A DNA stretch of 48,125 nt from Sulfuriferula multivorans (GTDB taxonomy: Bacteria; Pseudomonadota; Gammaproteobacteria; Burkholderiales; Sulfuriferulaceae): assembly GCF_003851125.1 (NCBI RefSeq), contig NZ_BGOW01000008.1, positions 1 to 48,125 on the forward strand. The letters run 5' to 3'. Under the pieces are notes generated by a model. It was given only the letters and a program-made list of their open reading frames with translations. It was not told the origin of the DNA and made no database searches. Below, one piece after another: positions 33,518 through 42,389 of this stretch; the stretch's first letter is position 1, and each line of letters opens with the position of its first letter. The translations under genes were made by a program, and so were the position numbers.

Positions 33518-34825
33518 ATGCCCACCCTCATACACGCCCGCATGCGCCGTTTGCGCTGGACCAGTTACACACTGGTGATCATCGGCTACATGCTGGCGTT
33601 CTTCCATCGCCTGGCGCCCGCCGCAATCGCCAATAACCTGCAGCAATCCTTCCACACCAGCGGCGCGGGGTTGGGCAGCCTGGCGGCGGCATATTTTTAT
33701 GCGCATACCGTGATGCAAATCCCGGTAGGTGTGATGGCCGACACCATGGGCGTGCGCAAAGTCGTTGCCTATGGCGCCCTGGTATCCGGCGTGGGTTCAG
33801 TGCTGTTTGGTGTAGCCGATACGCTGGCTCTCGCAACCCTGGGCCGCTTGCTGGTAGGTTGCGGTGTCGCCGCCATGTTCATTTCACTGATGAAGCTGAA
33901 TGCCGTGTGGTTTCATGACCGCCATTTCGGCACCATTGGCGGCATGTCGCTGCTGCTGGGCAACCTGGGCTCTGTGCTGGCCGCCACGCCGCTGGTCTGG
34001 GTCGTCACCCAGACCTCATGGCGCAATGTCTTTGTCGCGGTCGGCGTGTTCTCCCTGGTGCTGGCGGTGCTGGTGTGGTTTCTGGTGCGCAGCCATCCGG
34101 GCGAGGCGGGTCTGCCCACCATGCGCGAACTGGAGGGCAAGGAAGCCCACCCCCATCATCATGGGCACTGGTATGACGGCTTGCTCAAGGTCATGAAGAA
34201 CCGCGCCACCTGGCCCGGCTTCTGGCCCAACTTCGGTATCGGCGGCAGCCTGTTCGCATTTGCCGGACTGTGGGCCATCCCCTACCTGCATGATGTGTAT
34301 GGAATGGAGCGCACCACCGCCTCCAATCACACCATGTTGCTGTTGCTGTGTTTCGCGCTGGGCGCATTGGCATTGGGCACTTTGTCGGATCGGCTCGGCA
34401 AACGCCTGCCGGTGATCATCGGCGGTCTGTTAGTGTATGTGTTGTGCTGGCTGCCCATCGTATTCGACTGGCATTTGTCGCCCGGCCAAAACTACCTGCT
34501 GTTTGCCGTGATGGGGTTCAGCGCCGCCGGTTTCACGCTGTCCTGGGCCTGCGCGAAGGAAGTCAATCCGCCTGCCCTGTCCGGCATGGCGACCAGCGTC
34601 ATCAATACCGGCGCCTTTCTGGGTGCGGCGATACTGCAGCCGCTGGTGGGCTGGGTCATGGATCAGGGCTGGAACGGACAGATGCACGCCGGCGCCCGGG
34701 TTTATTCGCAACACAACTACCAGACCGGGCTGGGCATCATGCTGGCATTTTCCGTGGTCGGCCTGATCGGCGCACTGACTATCCGCGAAACCCACTGTCA
34801 ACACATCATCATAGCCAGATCGTGA
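33518..34825 (+). CDS. Major facilitator superfamily transporter
   Basis: Twelve-segment membrane carrier of 435 residues. Features are the N-terminal RWTSYTLVIIGYMLAFFHRLAPAAI-type segment, the MFS loop motif GVMADTMGVRKVV (motif A) near residue 75 and the central cytoplasmic His-rich loop HPHHHGHWYDG near residue 210. The family suggests uptake of an organic anion or sugar acid; the neighbours MmsA and GlcDEF fit a carboxylate. The substrate cannot be read from sequence. Confidence 0.9.
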   Translation: MPTLIHARMRRLRWTSYTLVIIGYMLAFFHRLAPAAIANNLQQSFHTSGAGLGSLAAAYFYAHTVMQIPVGVMADTMGVRKVVAYGALVSGVGSVLFGVADTLALATLGRLLVGCGVAAMFISLMKLNAVWFHDRHFGTIGGMSLLLGNLGSVLAATPLVWVVTQTSWRNVFVAVGVFSLVLAVLVWFLVRSHPGEAGLPTMRELEGKEAHPHHHGHWYDGLLKVMKNRATWPGFWPNFGIGGSLFAFAGLWAIPYLHDVYGMERTTASNHTMLLLLCFALGALALGTLSDRLGKRLPVIIGGLLVYVLCWLPIVFDWHLSPGQNYLLFAVMGFSAAGFTLSWACAKEVNPPALSGMATSVINTGAFLGAAILQPLVGWVMDQGWNGQMHAGARVYSQHNYQTGLGIMLAFSVVGLIGALTIRETHCQHIIIARS

Positions 34826-34868
34826 TGAACTCAATTCATTCGGCATCAATATAACCAGGAGAGCAATC

Positions 34869-36371
34869 ATGTCCAAACCAATTCTTCCCCTATGGATCAA
34901 TGGTCAGCGCACCGAAAGCCGCAGCAGCCGCCGGGCCGACGTGACCAACCCGGCTACCGGCGAGGTGATCAGGCAGGTGCCGCTGGCCTGTCGCGATGAT
35001 GTAACGAATGCGATTGAAGCCGCCAAGGCAGCCTTCCCGGCCTGGCGCGAAACCACGCCGCTGCGCCGCAGCCGCATCCTGAACAAATTTCGCGATCTGC
35101 TCGAAACGCATCGCGCCGAGCTGGCGCAACTCGCCAGTGAAGAGCACGGCAAGACGCTGGAAGATGCGGCCGGCTCGGTGCAGCGCGGCATCGAGGTAGT
35201 GGAATTCGCCGTCGGCGCGCCGCATCTGCTCAAGGGCGAGCACGCCGAGAATGTTGGCCGCGGCGTGGATTGCCATTCCATGCTGCAGCCGATCGGCGTG
35301 TGCGCCGGCATCACCCCGTTCAACTTCCCGGCGATGGTGCCGATGTGGATGTTCCCGCTCGCCATCGCCTGCGGCAATACCTTCGTGCTCAAGCCCTCTG
35401 AAAAAGTGCCTTCGTGCAGCCTGCGCATGGCGGAATTGTTCAAGGAAGCGGGGCTGCCCGACGGCGTGTTCAACGTGGTGCCCGGTGACAAGGAAGCGGT
35501 GGACACCCTGCTCAGTCATCCCGATGTGCGCACCATATCGTTTGTCGGCTCGACACCGGTAGCGAAATACATCTATGAAACTGCGGCGCATTACGGCAAG
35601 CGCGTGCAGGCCCTGGGTGGCGCTAAAAATCATGCCGTGGTATTGCCCGATGCTGCGCTGGATTTCACTGCAGACGCCATCATGGGCGCCGCCTACGGCT
35701 CCGCTGGCGAACGCTGCATGGCGATCTCCACAGTCGTGGCAGTAGGCAATATCGCTGAAGCATTGGTGGCCAGGCTCAAGGAAAAGGCCGAGAAACTGGT
35801 GGTCGGTCCGGGTGACCGCAAGGATGTGGACATGGGTCCGGTGATTTCGGCGCAGCACCGCGACAAAATAGTAGGCCTCATCGATAGCGGCGTGGCACAA
35901 GGCGCTACGTTGGTGACGGACGGGCGCGGCATCCGTGTGCCTGGATTCGAGAACGGCTACTTTGTCGGGCCGACCTTATTCGACCATGTTTCCACCGAAA
36001 TGGATATTTATCGCGAGGAAATCTTCGGACCGGTGCTGATCGTGTTGCGTGTCGCCAGCTACGATGAAGCCATCAAGCTGGTCAACAGCAATCCTTACGC
36101 CAACGGTACCGCCATTTTCACCAGCTCGGGTGCAGCGGCGCGACGTTTCCAGCACGAGATCGAAGTCGGCATGGTCGGCATCAATGTGCCGATTCCGGTG
36201 CCGATGGCATTCTTTTCCTTCGGCGGCTGGAAGTCCTCGCTGTTCGGCGATCTGCATATGCACGGCATGGAAGGCGTGTACTTCTATACCCGCACAAAGG
36301 CCATCACCAGCCGCTGGCCGGAACAGTCGGAGCACAGCGCCTCGACCCTGGTGATGCCGACGCTGGGTTAA
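34869..36371 (+). CDS. mmsA: CoA-acylating (methyl)malonate-semialdehyde dehydrogenase
   Basis: Aldehyde dehydrogenase of 500 residues that turns methylmalonate or malonate semialdehyde into propionyl- or acetyl-CoA with NAD. The catalytic Cys is C283 in GERCMAIS. GGAKNHAVVLPDA (251-263) has Asn where ordinary aldehyde dehydrogenases have the general-base Glu, a hallmark of this CoA-dependent class. ITPFNFPAMVPMWMFPLAIACGNTF is also typical. A GGAGAG ribosome-binding site precedes the start. No other valine-degradation gene is near, so its substrate here may be a semialdehyde from the hydroxy-acid pathway. Confidence 0.93.
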   Translation: MSKPILPLWINGQRTESRSSRRADVTNPATGEVIRQVPLACRDDVTNAIEAAKAAFPAWRETTPLRRSRILNKFRDLLETHRAELAQLASEEHGKTLEDAAGSVQRGIEVVEFAVGAPHLLKGEHAENVGRGVDCHSMLQPIGVCAGITPFNFPAMVPMWMFPLAIACGNTFVLKPSEKVPSCSLRMAELFKEAGLPDGVFNVVPGDKEAVDTLLSHPDVRTISFVGSTPVAKYIYETAAHYGKRVQALGGAKNHAVVLPDAALDFTADAIMGAAYGSAGERCMAISTVVAVGNIAEALVARLKEKAEKLVVGPGDRKDVDMGPVISAQHRDKIVGLIDSGVAQGATLVTDGRGIRVPGFENGYFVGPTLFDHVSTEMDIYREEIFGPVLIVLRVASYDEAIKLVNSNPYANGTAIFTSSGAAARRFQHEIEVGMVGINVPIPVPMAFFSFGGWKSSLFGDLHMHGMEGVYFYTRTKAITSRWPEQSEHSASTLVMPTLG

Positions 36372-36680
36372 GTACAGTACAGCTCCTTCTCCATTCCACT
36401 AACCAAATAACGGCTACTTGTCCACGAAAAGCACGAAATACACGAAATGGGGTAGGCAGGCATTTCGCCGTAAGGCGGAAGCTCGCAAAATGTTCAAATA
36501 AAGGTGAATGTGGGTACTGCATTATTTCGTGTATTTCGTGTTTTTCGTGGACCCATCGCTTTTTAGAATTACCGGTTTAAAGATAGCGCAGCAGCATGGA
36601 ATGCAGCGAATTGATGCCAGCCGGGTTTCGCCACTGCGCGCTCGTGCGCATGTTTATTCATACCGGAATGTTACGAAAAC
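36372..36680. other. Gene-free stretch with a long inverted repeat
   Basis: The gap after mmsA contains no convincing gene. It holds the inverted repeat described at 36420-36552 and a possible leader of the AEC carrier gene. No T-run terminator is visible right after mmsA. Confidence 0.5.
36420..36552. repeat. Inverted repeat of CACGAAA units
   Basis: GTCCACGAAAAGCACGAAATACACGAAAT at 36420-36448 is matched by its near-perfect reverse complement at 36524-36552 (one mismatch over 29 bases). The ends can pair into a long stem around about 75 bases. Each arm is itself built of repeated CACGAAA units. It looks like a small dispersed intergenic repeat rather than a terminator. Confidence 0.8.
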
Positions 36681-37640
36681 ATGGATCTGAATCATCTGGC
36701 CAAATTGATGATCGAGGTAATGCTCCCCATCGCCATCCTGGTTGGCGCAGGAGCAATTTGGCCAGGCTACTTCCAGGAAGTCCCCAGCAAGACCTTGCGC
36801 ATCCAGCTCAACCGGCTGGTACTCAACCTGTTTTTCCCGGCCATCCTGTTTTCCATCGCGGCGACCACACCGATTACGCCCGGGCTGTTGCTGGTACCGC
36901 TGCTGGGCGGGATCGGCTCGCTGCTGGCCGCCGTCGTGCTGTATCTCCTGCTTTATCACTCGCCGGTGGGACGCAATTTGCACAACGGCACGCGCGCTGC
37001 GCTGGTCGTGGGAGGCATGTTCGGCAATACCTTTTTCATCGGTATGCCGGTGCTGACTTTTCTGTATGGCCCGCAGGCAGCCCGCTATCCGGCTTTCCAT
37101 GACATGCTGATGACCATGCCGCTGGTATGGAGCCTGGGTGTGTGGATTTGTACCCGGCTCGGCCCGCCGGAAGCAAGCGTCGGACGCCAGCCCATCTGGC
37201 GCGTGATGCTGGGGATGCCGCCGATCTGGGCATTCATTATCGGCGCCACATTGCATGTCACCGGTCTGGCCTTCGAACCGCTGGTTCATGCTGCCCGGAT
37301 GATCGGCGAGGCCACCATTCCGATCATGATGTTCGTGCTCGGCCTGTCCATTCCATGGCGCAAACTAAGGCCAAACGGTGTGATTCTGACGACGGCTGCT
37401 GTCAAGCTGCTGCTGATGCCGCTGCTGGCATGGATCGCCGCGAAACTGCTGTTTGCGCCGGCGAATGAGCCGCAATATGCCGCAGTCATCGAGACGGCCA
37501 TGCCCACCATGCTGACTATATTGATTCTGACCGACCGCTTTCACCTGGATACTGAAGCGGGAGCGCTACTGGTAGGATGGAGTACGCTGCTGTTCTGGTT
37601 CACGTTGCCGTTCAGCCTATGGCTGGTCCATCAATTCTAA
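36681..37640 (+). CDS. AEC-family transporter
   Basis: Membrane protein of 319 residues with about ten hydrophobic segments, matching the auxin efflux carrier family: two five-helix halves, the motif NRLVLNLFFPAILFSIAA near residue 45, and the C-terminal ETAMPTMLTILILTDRFHLDTE. Bacterial members move malate, malonate and similar acids. It lies between the semialdehyde dehydrogenase and tartronate semialdehyde reductase genes, consistent with organic-acid transport. Confidence 0.9.
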   Translation: MDLNHLAKLMIEVMLPIAILVGAGAIWPGYFQEVPSKTLRIQLNRLVLNLFFPAILFSIAATTPITPGLLLVPLLGGIGSLLAAVVLYLLLYHSPVGRNLHNGTRAALVVGGMFGNTFFIGMPVLTFLYGPQAARYPAFHDMLMTMPLVWSLGVWICTRLGPPEASVGRQPIWRVMLGMPPIWAFIIGATLHVTGLAFEPLVHAARMIGEATIPIMMFVLGLSIPWRKLRPNGVILTTAAVKLLLMPLLAWIAAKLLFAPANEPQYAAVIETAMPTMLTILILTDRFHLDTEAGALLVGWSTLLFWFTLPFSLWLVHQF

Positions 37641-37667
37641 AAAGTATTTTTTTGGCATTGATCCGGA

Positions 37668-37958
37668 AAGGAAAAGTTTAAGCCACAGAGAACACAGAGG
37701 CCACAGAGAGAGCACGGCTTTTGAGGTGAATTTTCCTTGGTGGACGAGTCCCGGAAAGGCGCCCATAAGTTATTTCTACTCTGTGTTCTCTGTGCACTCC
37801 GTGGCCAAAATCGTTTAAGGAAAAGTTTAAGCCACAGAGAACACAGAGGCCACAGAGAGAGCACGGCTTTTGAGGTGAATTTTCCTTGATGGACGAATCC
37901 TAGAAAGCCACCGATAAGTTGTTTTTACTCTGTGTTCTCTGTGCTCTCCGTGGCCAAA
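37668..37958. repeat. Tandem pair of about 143-base hairpin repeats
   Basis: Two near-identical units begin at 37668 and 37817 (149 bases apart). Each opens with AAGGAAAAGTTTAAGCCACAG and closes with GTGGCCAAAAT. Within each unit CCACAGAGAACACAGAG is complementary to CTCTGTGTTCTCTGTG near its end, so each can fold into a long hairpin. The copies differ at scattered bases only. The whole 365-base gap 37641-38005 is filled by this repeat; no gene is seen. Confidence 0.9.
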
Positions 37959-38005
37959 ATTCTTTTTGAATTAAGTATTTTTGAAAACCTGATCGAGGAG
38001 ACACC

Positions 38006-38893
38006 ATGTCTATCAATACCGGTTTCATTGGCCCTGGCATCATGGGCTATCCGATGGCAATCAACCTGATCAAGGGCGGCCATTCACTGCACGCATTTGC
38101 ACGTCGCGCAGAAGCCCTGCAAAGGCTGACCGCGGCAGGCGCTACGGGCTGCGCTTCGCCAGCCGAAGTCGCGGCACATGCAGATATCATTTTCACCATC
38201 GTTTCGGATACACCGGACGTTGAAGCCGTGTTATTCGGCGAGCACGGCGTGGTGCATGGCGCCCGGCCTGGCTCCGTGGTGGTAGACATGAGCACCATTT
38301 CGCCTACCGCCACCAAGACGTTCGCAGCACGCCTGGCAACCCATGGCATCGAAATGCTGGACGCACCGGTTTCCGGCGGCGAAACCGGTGCGATCAACGC
38401 CACCCTGTCTATCATGGTGGGCGGCAAGCCTGAGGTATTCGAACGCGTCAAACCGCTGTTCGAATGCATGGGCAAGAACATCGTCCACGTCGGCGACAGC
38501 GGCGCCGGACAGGTCGCCAAGGCCTGCAACCAGATCGTGGTGGCGGTGACCATCGAGGCCGTGGCAGAAGCGCTGACCTTTGCGCGCCGCAACGGCGCCG
38601 ACCCGGCCAAGGTGCGCGCGGCGCTGATGGGCGGCTTTGCCGGCAGCAAGATCATGGAAGTGCACGGCCAGCGCATCCTGGACAACGATTTCAAGCCCGG
38701 TTTCAAGGTTGGCCTGCACCAGAAGGACATGCGCATCGTCATGGAGACTGCGCATCAGTTGGGCGTGGCTCTCCCCGCCGCCGCTCTGGTCACCCAACAC
38801 CTCAATGCCCTGATGGGCAGCGGCGATGCGGATCTGGATTCTGCTGCAGTGGTCAAAGTGCTGGAACGCATGTCCGGCAAAGGTAATGACTAG
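38006..38893 (+). CDS. garR: Tartronate semialdehyde reductase (GarR/GlxR type)
   Basis: Beta-hydroxyacid dehydrogenase of 295 residues, the usual length, reducing 2-hydroxy-3-oxopropanoate to D-glycerate with NAD(P)H. The nucleotide motif GFIGPGIMG is at 7-15, the substrate motif DAPVSGGETGA is near 120, and the catalytic Lys lies in GAGQVAKACNQ near 172. The segment GGFAGSKIMEVHG ... FKPGFKVGLHQKDM fits GarR/GlxR better than 3-hydroxyisobutyrate dehydrogenase. A GAGGAG ribosome-binding site precedes the ATG. Confidence 0.9.
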   Translation: MSINTGFIGPGIMGYPMAINLIKGGHSLHAFARRAEALQRLTAAGATGCASPAEVAAHADIIFTIVSDTPDVEAVLFGEHGVVHGARPGSVVVDMSTISPTATKTFAARLATHGIEMLDAPVSGGETGAINATLSIMVGGKPEVFERVKPLFECMGKNIVHVGDSGAGQVAKACNQIVVAVTIEAVAEALTFARRNGADPAKVRAALMGGFAGSKIMEVHGQRILDNDFKPGFKVGLHQKDMRIVMETAHQLGVALPAAALVTQHLNALMGSGDADLDSAAVVKVLERMSGKGND

Positions 38894-38903
38894 GGTTGCG
38901 GCA

Positions 38904-39851
38904 ATGGAAAAAATCGTCTTTCTGGATTCTGACAGCATCATTGCCGACATCCGGCGTCCGGCTTTTCCGCACCAGTGGGTGGACTATCCGGCTACAGCGC
39001 CAGATCAGGTCGTGCCGCGGCTTGCCGATGCCAGCATCGCGATCACCAACAAGGTCATGCTGCGCCGGGAAATACTGGAGCAATTGCCCGGCCTGAAGAT
39101 GGTCGCAGTGGCCGCCACCGGCACCGACAATGTGGACATCGCCTGTTGCCGCGAACGCAATATCGTGGCGTCCAACATCCGCAACTATTCGGTGCATACC
39201 GTCCCCGAACACGTCTTCATGCTGATGCTGGCGCTGCGCCGCAACATGCTGGCGTTTCGAGCCGACCTGCGCGACGGCGCATGGCAGCGCGCCGACCAGT
39301 TCTGCCTGTTCACCCACCCGGTGCGCGACCTGCACGGCAGCACTTTGGGATTGATCGGCCACGGTGCCATTGGTCAAGCGGTGCAGCGGCTCGCGCTGGC
39401 GTTCGGAATGAAAGTACTGATCGTGGAACATAAGGGTGCCACCACGATACGTCCGGGTTATACAGATTTCGACAGCGCACTTCAGGAAAGCGACGTCCTC
39501 TCCCTGCATTTGCCGCTCAACCCGAAAACCCGGCACTTGATCGGCGCCCGTGAATTCGGGCTGATGAAATCCAGTGCGCTGCTCATCAATACCGCACGCG
39601 GCGGTCTGGTGGATGAATCCGCGCTGCTCGATGCATTGCGGGCCGGGCAGATAGGCGGCGCAGGCTTCGACGTGCTGGACACCGAGCCGCCGCGGCAGGG
39701 CAATCCGTTGCTGGACCTGGATTTACCCAATTTCATCCTGACTCCGCATATTGCTTGGTCGAGCCGGGAAGCCATGCAGACCCTCGCCGACCAGCTCATC
39801 GACAACATCGAAGCTTTTTTCCACGGCACCCCGCAAAACCGCGTCGCCTGA
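38904..39851 (+). CDS. D-2-hydroxyacid dehydrogenase (hydroxypyruvate reductase-like)
   Basis: NAD-dependent dehydrogenase of 315 residues. The ATG at 38904 begins MEKIVFLDSDSI; the frame is open into the reductase gene but that part is a shadow. Motifs are GHGAIG (nucleotide binding), NTARGGLVDE (catalytic Arg), DTEPP (Glu) and TPHIAW (His). Family members interconvert hydroxypyruvate and D-glycerate or glyoxylate and glycolate. It lies 10 bases after the reductase gene and fits the same C2/C3 acid pathway. Confidence 0.9.
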   Translation: MEKIVFLDSDSIIADIRRPAFPHQWVDYPATAPDQVVPRLADASIAITNKVMLRREILEQLPGLKMVAVAATGTDNVDIACCRERNIVASNIRNYSVHTVPEHVFMLMLALRRNMLAFRADLRDGAWQRADQFCLFTHPVRDLHGSTLGLIGHGAIGQAVQRLALAFGMKVLIVEHKGATTIRPGYTDFDSALQESDVLSLHLPLNPKTRHLIGAREFGLMKSSALLINTARGGLVDESALLDALRAGQIGGAGFDVLDTEPPRQGNPLLDLDLPNFILTPHIAWSSREAMQTLADQLIDNIEAFFHGTPQNRVA

Positions 39852-39918
39852 CCAAGGTGTTTGAATAAATTGCAATTGTGCAGGGGGTTTGTTAGTATTT
39901 CTCATACAGCGAATTTGT

Positions 39919-39935
39919 ATTTCACGATACGAAAT
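39919..39935. promoter_or_regulatory. Candidate IclR-type operator before the thiamine enzyme
   Basis: ATTTC-ACGATAC-GAAAT has perfect 5-base arms and lies 60 bases upstream of the start codon at 39996 in the 144-base gap after the dehydrogenase gene. Similar, weaker sites occur at 28349-28360 and, by a shared core, at 33473-33494. The palindrome is seen; the regulator, perhaps the IclR protein at 24573-25337, is inferred. Confidence 0.4.
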
Positions 39936-39995
39936 TTAAGACGGCAGATCCGCTCTGCTACCGCAACGGTTTTCTGAATTTTTCTGGAGACGAAA

Positions 39996-42218
39996 ATGAG
40001 CACGGAAAAGAAATTGATCGAACCCCAAACCATCCCAGCGTTTTGCCAGGGCATACAGTATTTCGCGGAATCCATGCCGGATTTCGCACAAATGGGCGAT
40101 ACGCCATGCCTGTCGGAAAATGTACCTGGCGTAAAAGACGCCAGTGCCAGCAAAGCCGCCTACCAGACCTTGCTGGTAGCCGACGGCTTGCGCTATCTCA
40201 CCCTGCAGGTGACCGGCGCCAAATCCTCGGGCCATCCCGGCGGCTTCGCCAGCAGCGCCGAGGCCTATGCTTCCATGGTGATGCTGGGTCATACCAATAT
40301 CGTGACTGAAGTCGGCCACCATGCGCCGGGCTTCTACAGCGCAATGTTCCTCGACACTTCGCTCGAGGAAATGGGCATCACCACGGTGCAGCAGATGCGT
40401 GACCGCTTCCGCGAAAGCCACGGGCTGCTGGGCCACCTGTCCGGCGCCATTCCCGGCCTGCTGGCGCCCGCCGGCCCATTGGGCCAGGGCCAGCACTTCG
40501 CCATGGCCGGCGCCCTGCTCCACCCCGGCAAACTGTTCCCTGTGACCATCGGCGACGGCGGCCTGGGCGAGCCGTACATCATGAGTGCCATGGTGCACTT
40601 CAATACCGCCTATCCCAAGGCCACCAACTTCCTGCCCATCCTGGTGTGGAACGGCTACTCCCAGGAACATCACAGCATGGTTTCGACCTGGGACAATGCG
40701 CGCATGACGGCCTACTGGAAGGCGCACGGCTTCAAGCACGTGTATCTGGTCGACGCCAAGGAATTCGACGACCAGAATCAGGACGGCGCCTATGTCGACA
40801 GCTCGCTGTTCGCGTGGGAAAAACGCGTGGCATTTGCCGGTGCAGTGCTGAAAGCCAGCGATGCCGCCGCACAACATGCGCTTAACGGCGAGTTGTCGGT
40901 GCTGATCCTCAAGCAACTGAAAGGCACCGGCGTGCATGCCACCGGTTCCAAGTCGCACAACCTCTACGCCCATCACACTCTGGAGAGCGCAGACGTCGTG
41001 TCCGGACTGCAACGCCGCGCGCTATCCACCGCAGCGTGGGAACTGGTACGCGAGAATTTCCGCCATGCCGGCGGCGGCCCGGCCGTGAAAACCGTAGTGA
41101 CGGAATTCGAGCTGGATCTGCCCGACCTCGGCGAACTGCCGCTGACCGAATTCGAACCCGGCAAGGAAAACAAAATACCGACCACCGCGTTTGGTGAAGT
41201 CGTCGGCGCAGTGGGCAAGCGCGATCCGCGCTTCATCGTCACCAATGCCGACGGCAACGAAGCCTCGGCCATGGCCAACATCAACAAGGCCTTGACCATC
41301 CGCCACCCGACGGTGGACGAACTGTACTTCCAGGGCCCGAACGGCCAGGTTTACGAGCCGCTCAACGAGGATGCCTGTGCCGGTCTGGCCGCTGCCGTGT
41401 CGCTGTTCGGCGGCAGATCGCTGTGGTGCTCGTATGAGTCCTTCGTCATCAACGGCCTGCCGATCTGGCAGACCGTGATCCAGGCGATGGCCGAACTGCG
41501 CCGCAAAACCCCCAGCACGGTGACGCTGTTCACCGCCGGCGCACTGGAGCAGGGACGCAATGGCTGGACCCATCAGCGCCCGGAGGTCGAGGCCTACTTC
41601 GCCGCCATGATGCGCAACGGCAATGTGTTTCCGCTGTTCCCGACTGACGCCAACTCGATTCAGGCGGCTTACGAATGGGCGCTGAAAACCCACAATAAAG
41701 GCATCGTGATCACCGCCTCGAAAACGCCGCTACCGGTACGCACCACGCTGGCACAAAGCCGCACTGCAATCGAGGAAGGCGCGATCACTTTGCTGGATCA
41801 GAATGGCAACGGCAAAGTCGTGTTCGCAGTCACCGGCGACATGGTGCTGCTGCCGGTATTCGAAGCAGCCGAAGCCCTGGCCAAGCAAGGCGTGGGCGTG
41901 CGCATCGTCTCGGTGGTCAACCCGCGTCGCCTGTATCGTCCTACCGACGTTTCCTGGAACACGGTGTCGCAGCCCGACGGCAAGTTCATGAGCGATGCGG
42001 ATTTCGATGCGCTGTTCCACGGCGATGCGCTGATCGCCGTCAGCGGCGGTCCCTCCGCGATGCTGGAGCCGGTACTGCTGAGAACGCGTGCGGCCCGTCG
42101 TGAAACCTTCTGCTGGCAGCGCGGCGAAACCACCGCGACCGCAGGTCAATTATTCGACCTCAACGGTATGAACGCCAAGGCGCTGGAACAGCGTGCGCAG
42201 GCCTTGCTTGGGAATTAA
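39996..42218 (+). CDS. Transketolase/phosphoketolase-like thiamine diphosphate enzyme
   Basis: Protein of 740 residues, between transketolase (about 670) and phosphoketolase (about 800) in length. The N-terminal half is transketolase-like: SGHPG at 78-82 and thiamine-site GDGGLGE (186-192) with N219. The second half is closer to phosphoketolase: probable catalytic E458 in LNEDACAGL, CSYESF at 478-483 and GRNGWTHQRPE at 520-530. The last 120 residues are a transketolase C-terminal-like domain. It should move a two-carbon ketol unit, but donor and acceptor are unknown. Its neighbours (tartronate semialdehyde reductase, four-carbon acid kinase, glycolate oxidase) suggest glyoxylate or hydroxypyruvate. 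A TGGAGA ribosome-binding site precedes the ATG. Confidence 0.85.
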   Translation: MSTEKKLIEPQTIPAFCQGIQYFAESMPDFAQMGDTPCLSENVPGVKDASASKAAYQTLLVADGLRYLTLQVTGAKSSGHPGGFASSAEAYASMVMLGHTNIVTEVGHHAPGFYSAMFLDTSLEEMGITTVQQMRDRFRESHGLLGHLSGAIPGLLAPAGPLGQGQHFAMAGALLHPGKLFPVTIGDGGLGEPYIMSAMVHFNTAYPKATNFLPILVWNGYSQEHHSMVSTWDNARMTAYWKAHGFKHVYLVDAKEFDDQNQDGAYVDSSLFAWEKRVAFAGAVLKASDAAAQHALNGELSVLILKQLKGTGVHATGSKSHNLYAHHTLESADVVSGLQRRALSTAAWELVRENFRHAGGGPAVKTVVTEFELDLPDLGELPLTEFEPGKENKIPTTAFGEVVGAVGKRDPRFIVTNADGNEASAMANINKALTIRHPTVDELYFQGPNGQVYEPLNEDACAGLAAAVSLFGGRSLWCSYESFVINGLPIWQTVIQAMAELRRKTPSTVTLFTAGALEQGRNGWTHQRPEVEAYFAAMMRNGNVFPLFPTDANSIQAAYEWALKTHNKGIVITASKTPLPVRTTLAQSRTAIEEGAITLLDQNGNGKVVFAVTGDMVLLPVFEAAEALAKQGVGVRIVSVVNPRRLYRPTDVSWNTVSQPDGKFMSDADFDALFHGDALIAVSGGPSAMLEPVLLRTRAARRETFCWQRGETTATAGQLFDLNGMNAKALEQRAQALLGN

Positions 42219-42254
42219 AAGCTGAAAAGGGTTTAATCCTAAAACCGCAATTCA

Positions 42255-42364
42255 AGCCACAGAGAGCACAGATGGATATAAGAGGTTGTCGTAAATATTG
42301 GCTCGCCTATCAGGCGAGCTGGAATATATGCGAAACCCGCCCCAACTCTGTGCTCTCAGTGGCT
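42255..42364. repeat. Third, shorter CCACAGAG hairpin repeat
   Basis: AGCCACAGAGAGCACAGA (42255-42272) is complementary to CTCTGTGCTCTCAGTGGCT (42346-42364) apart from one or two bases. The ends match the tandem units at 37668-37958, but the interior differs and contains its own hairpin GCTCGCC-TATCA-GGCGAGC (42301-42319). It sits between the thiamine enzyme and kinase genes. Confidence 0.8.
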
Positions 42365-42389
42365 AACTGTTTTTTTCAGGTTAATTACG

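Noticed and set aside
34890-35900. Minus-strand open frame of 336 codons
   Set aside because: It is antisense to mmsA, with a low-complexity translation typical of a shadow frame.
37668-37958. CRISPR array
   Set aside because: Only two units of about 143 bases with self-complementary ends and no unique spacers; this is a tandem hairpin repeat.
38006-38893. 3-hydroxyisobutyrate dehydrogenase (MmsB) paired with MmsA
   Set aside because: The GGFAGSKIMEVHG ... FKPGFKVGLHQKDM region and the C2/C3-acid neighbours fit tartronate semialdehyde reductase better.
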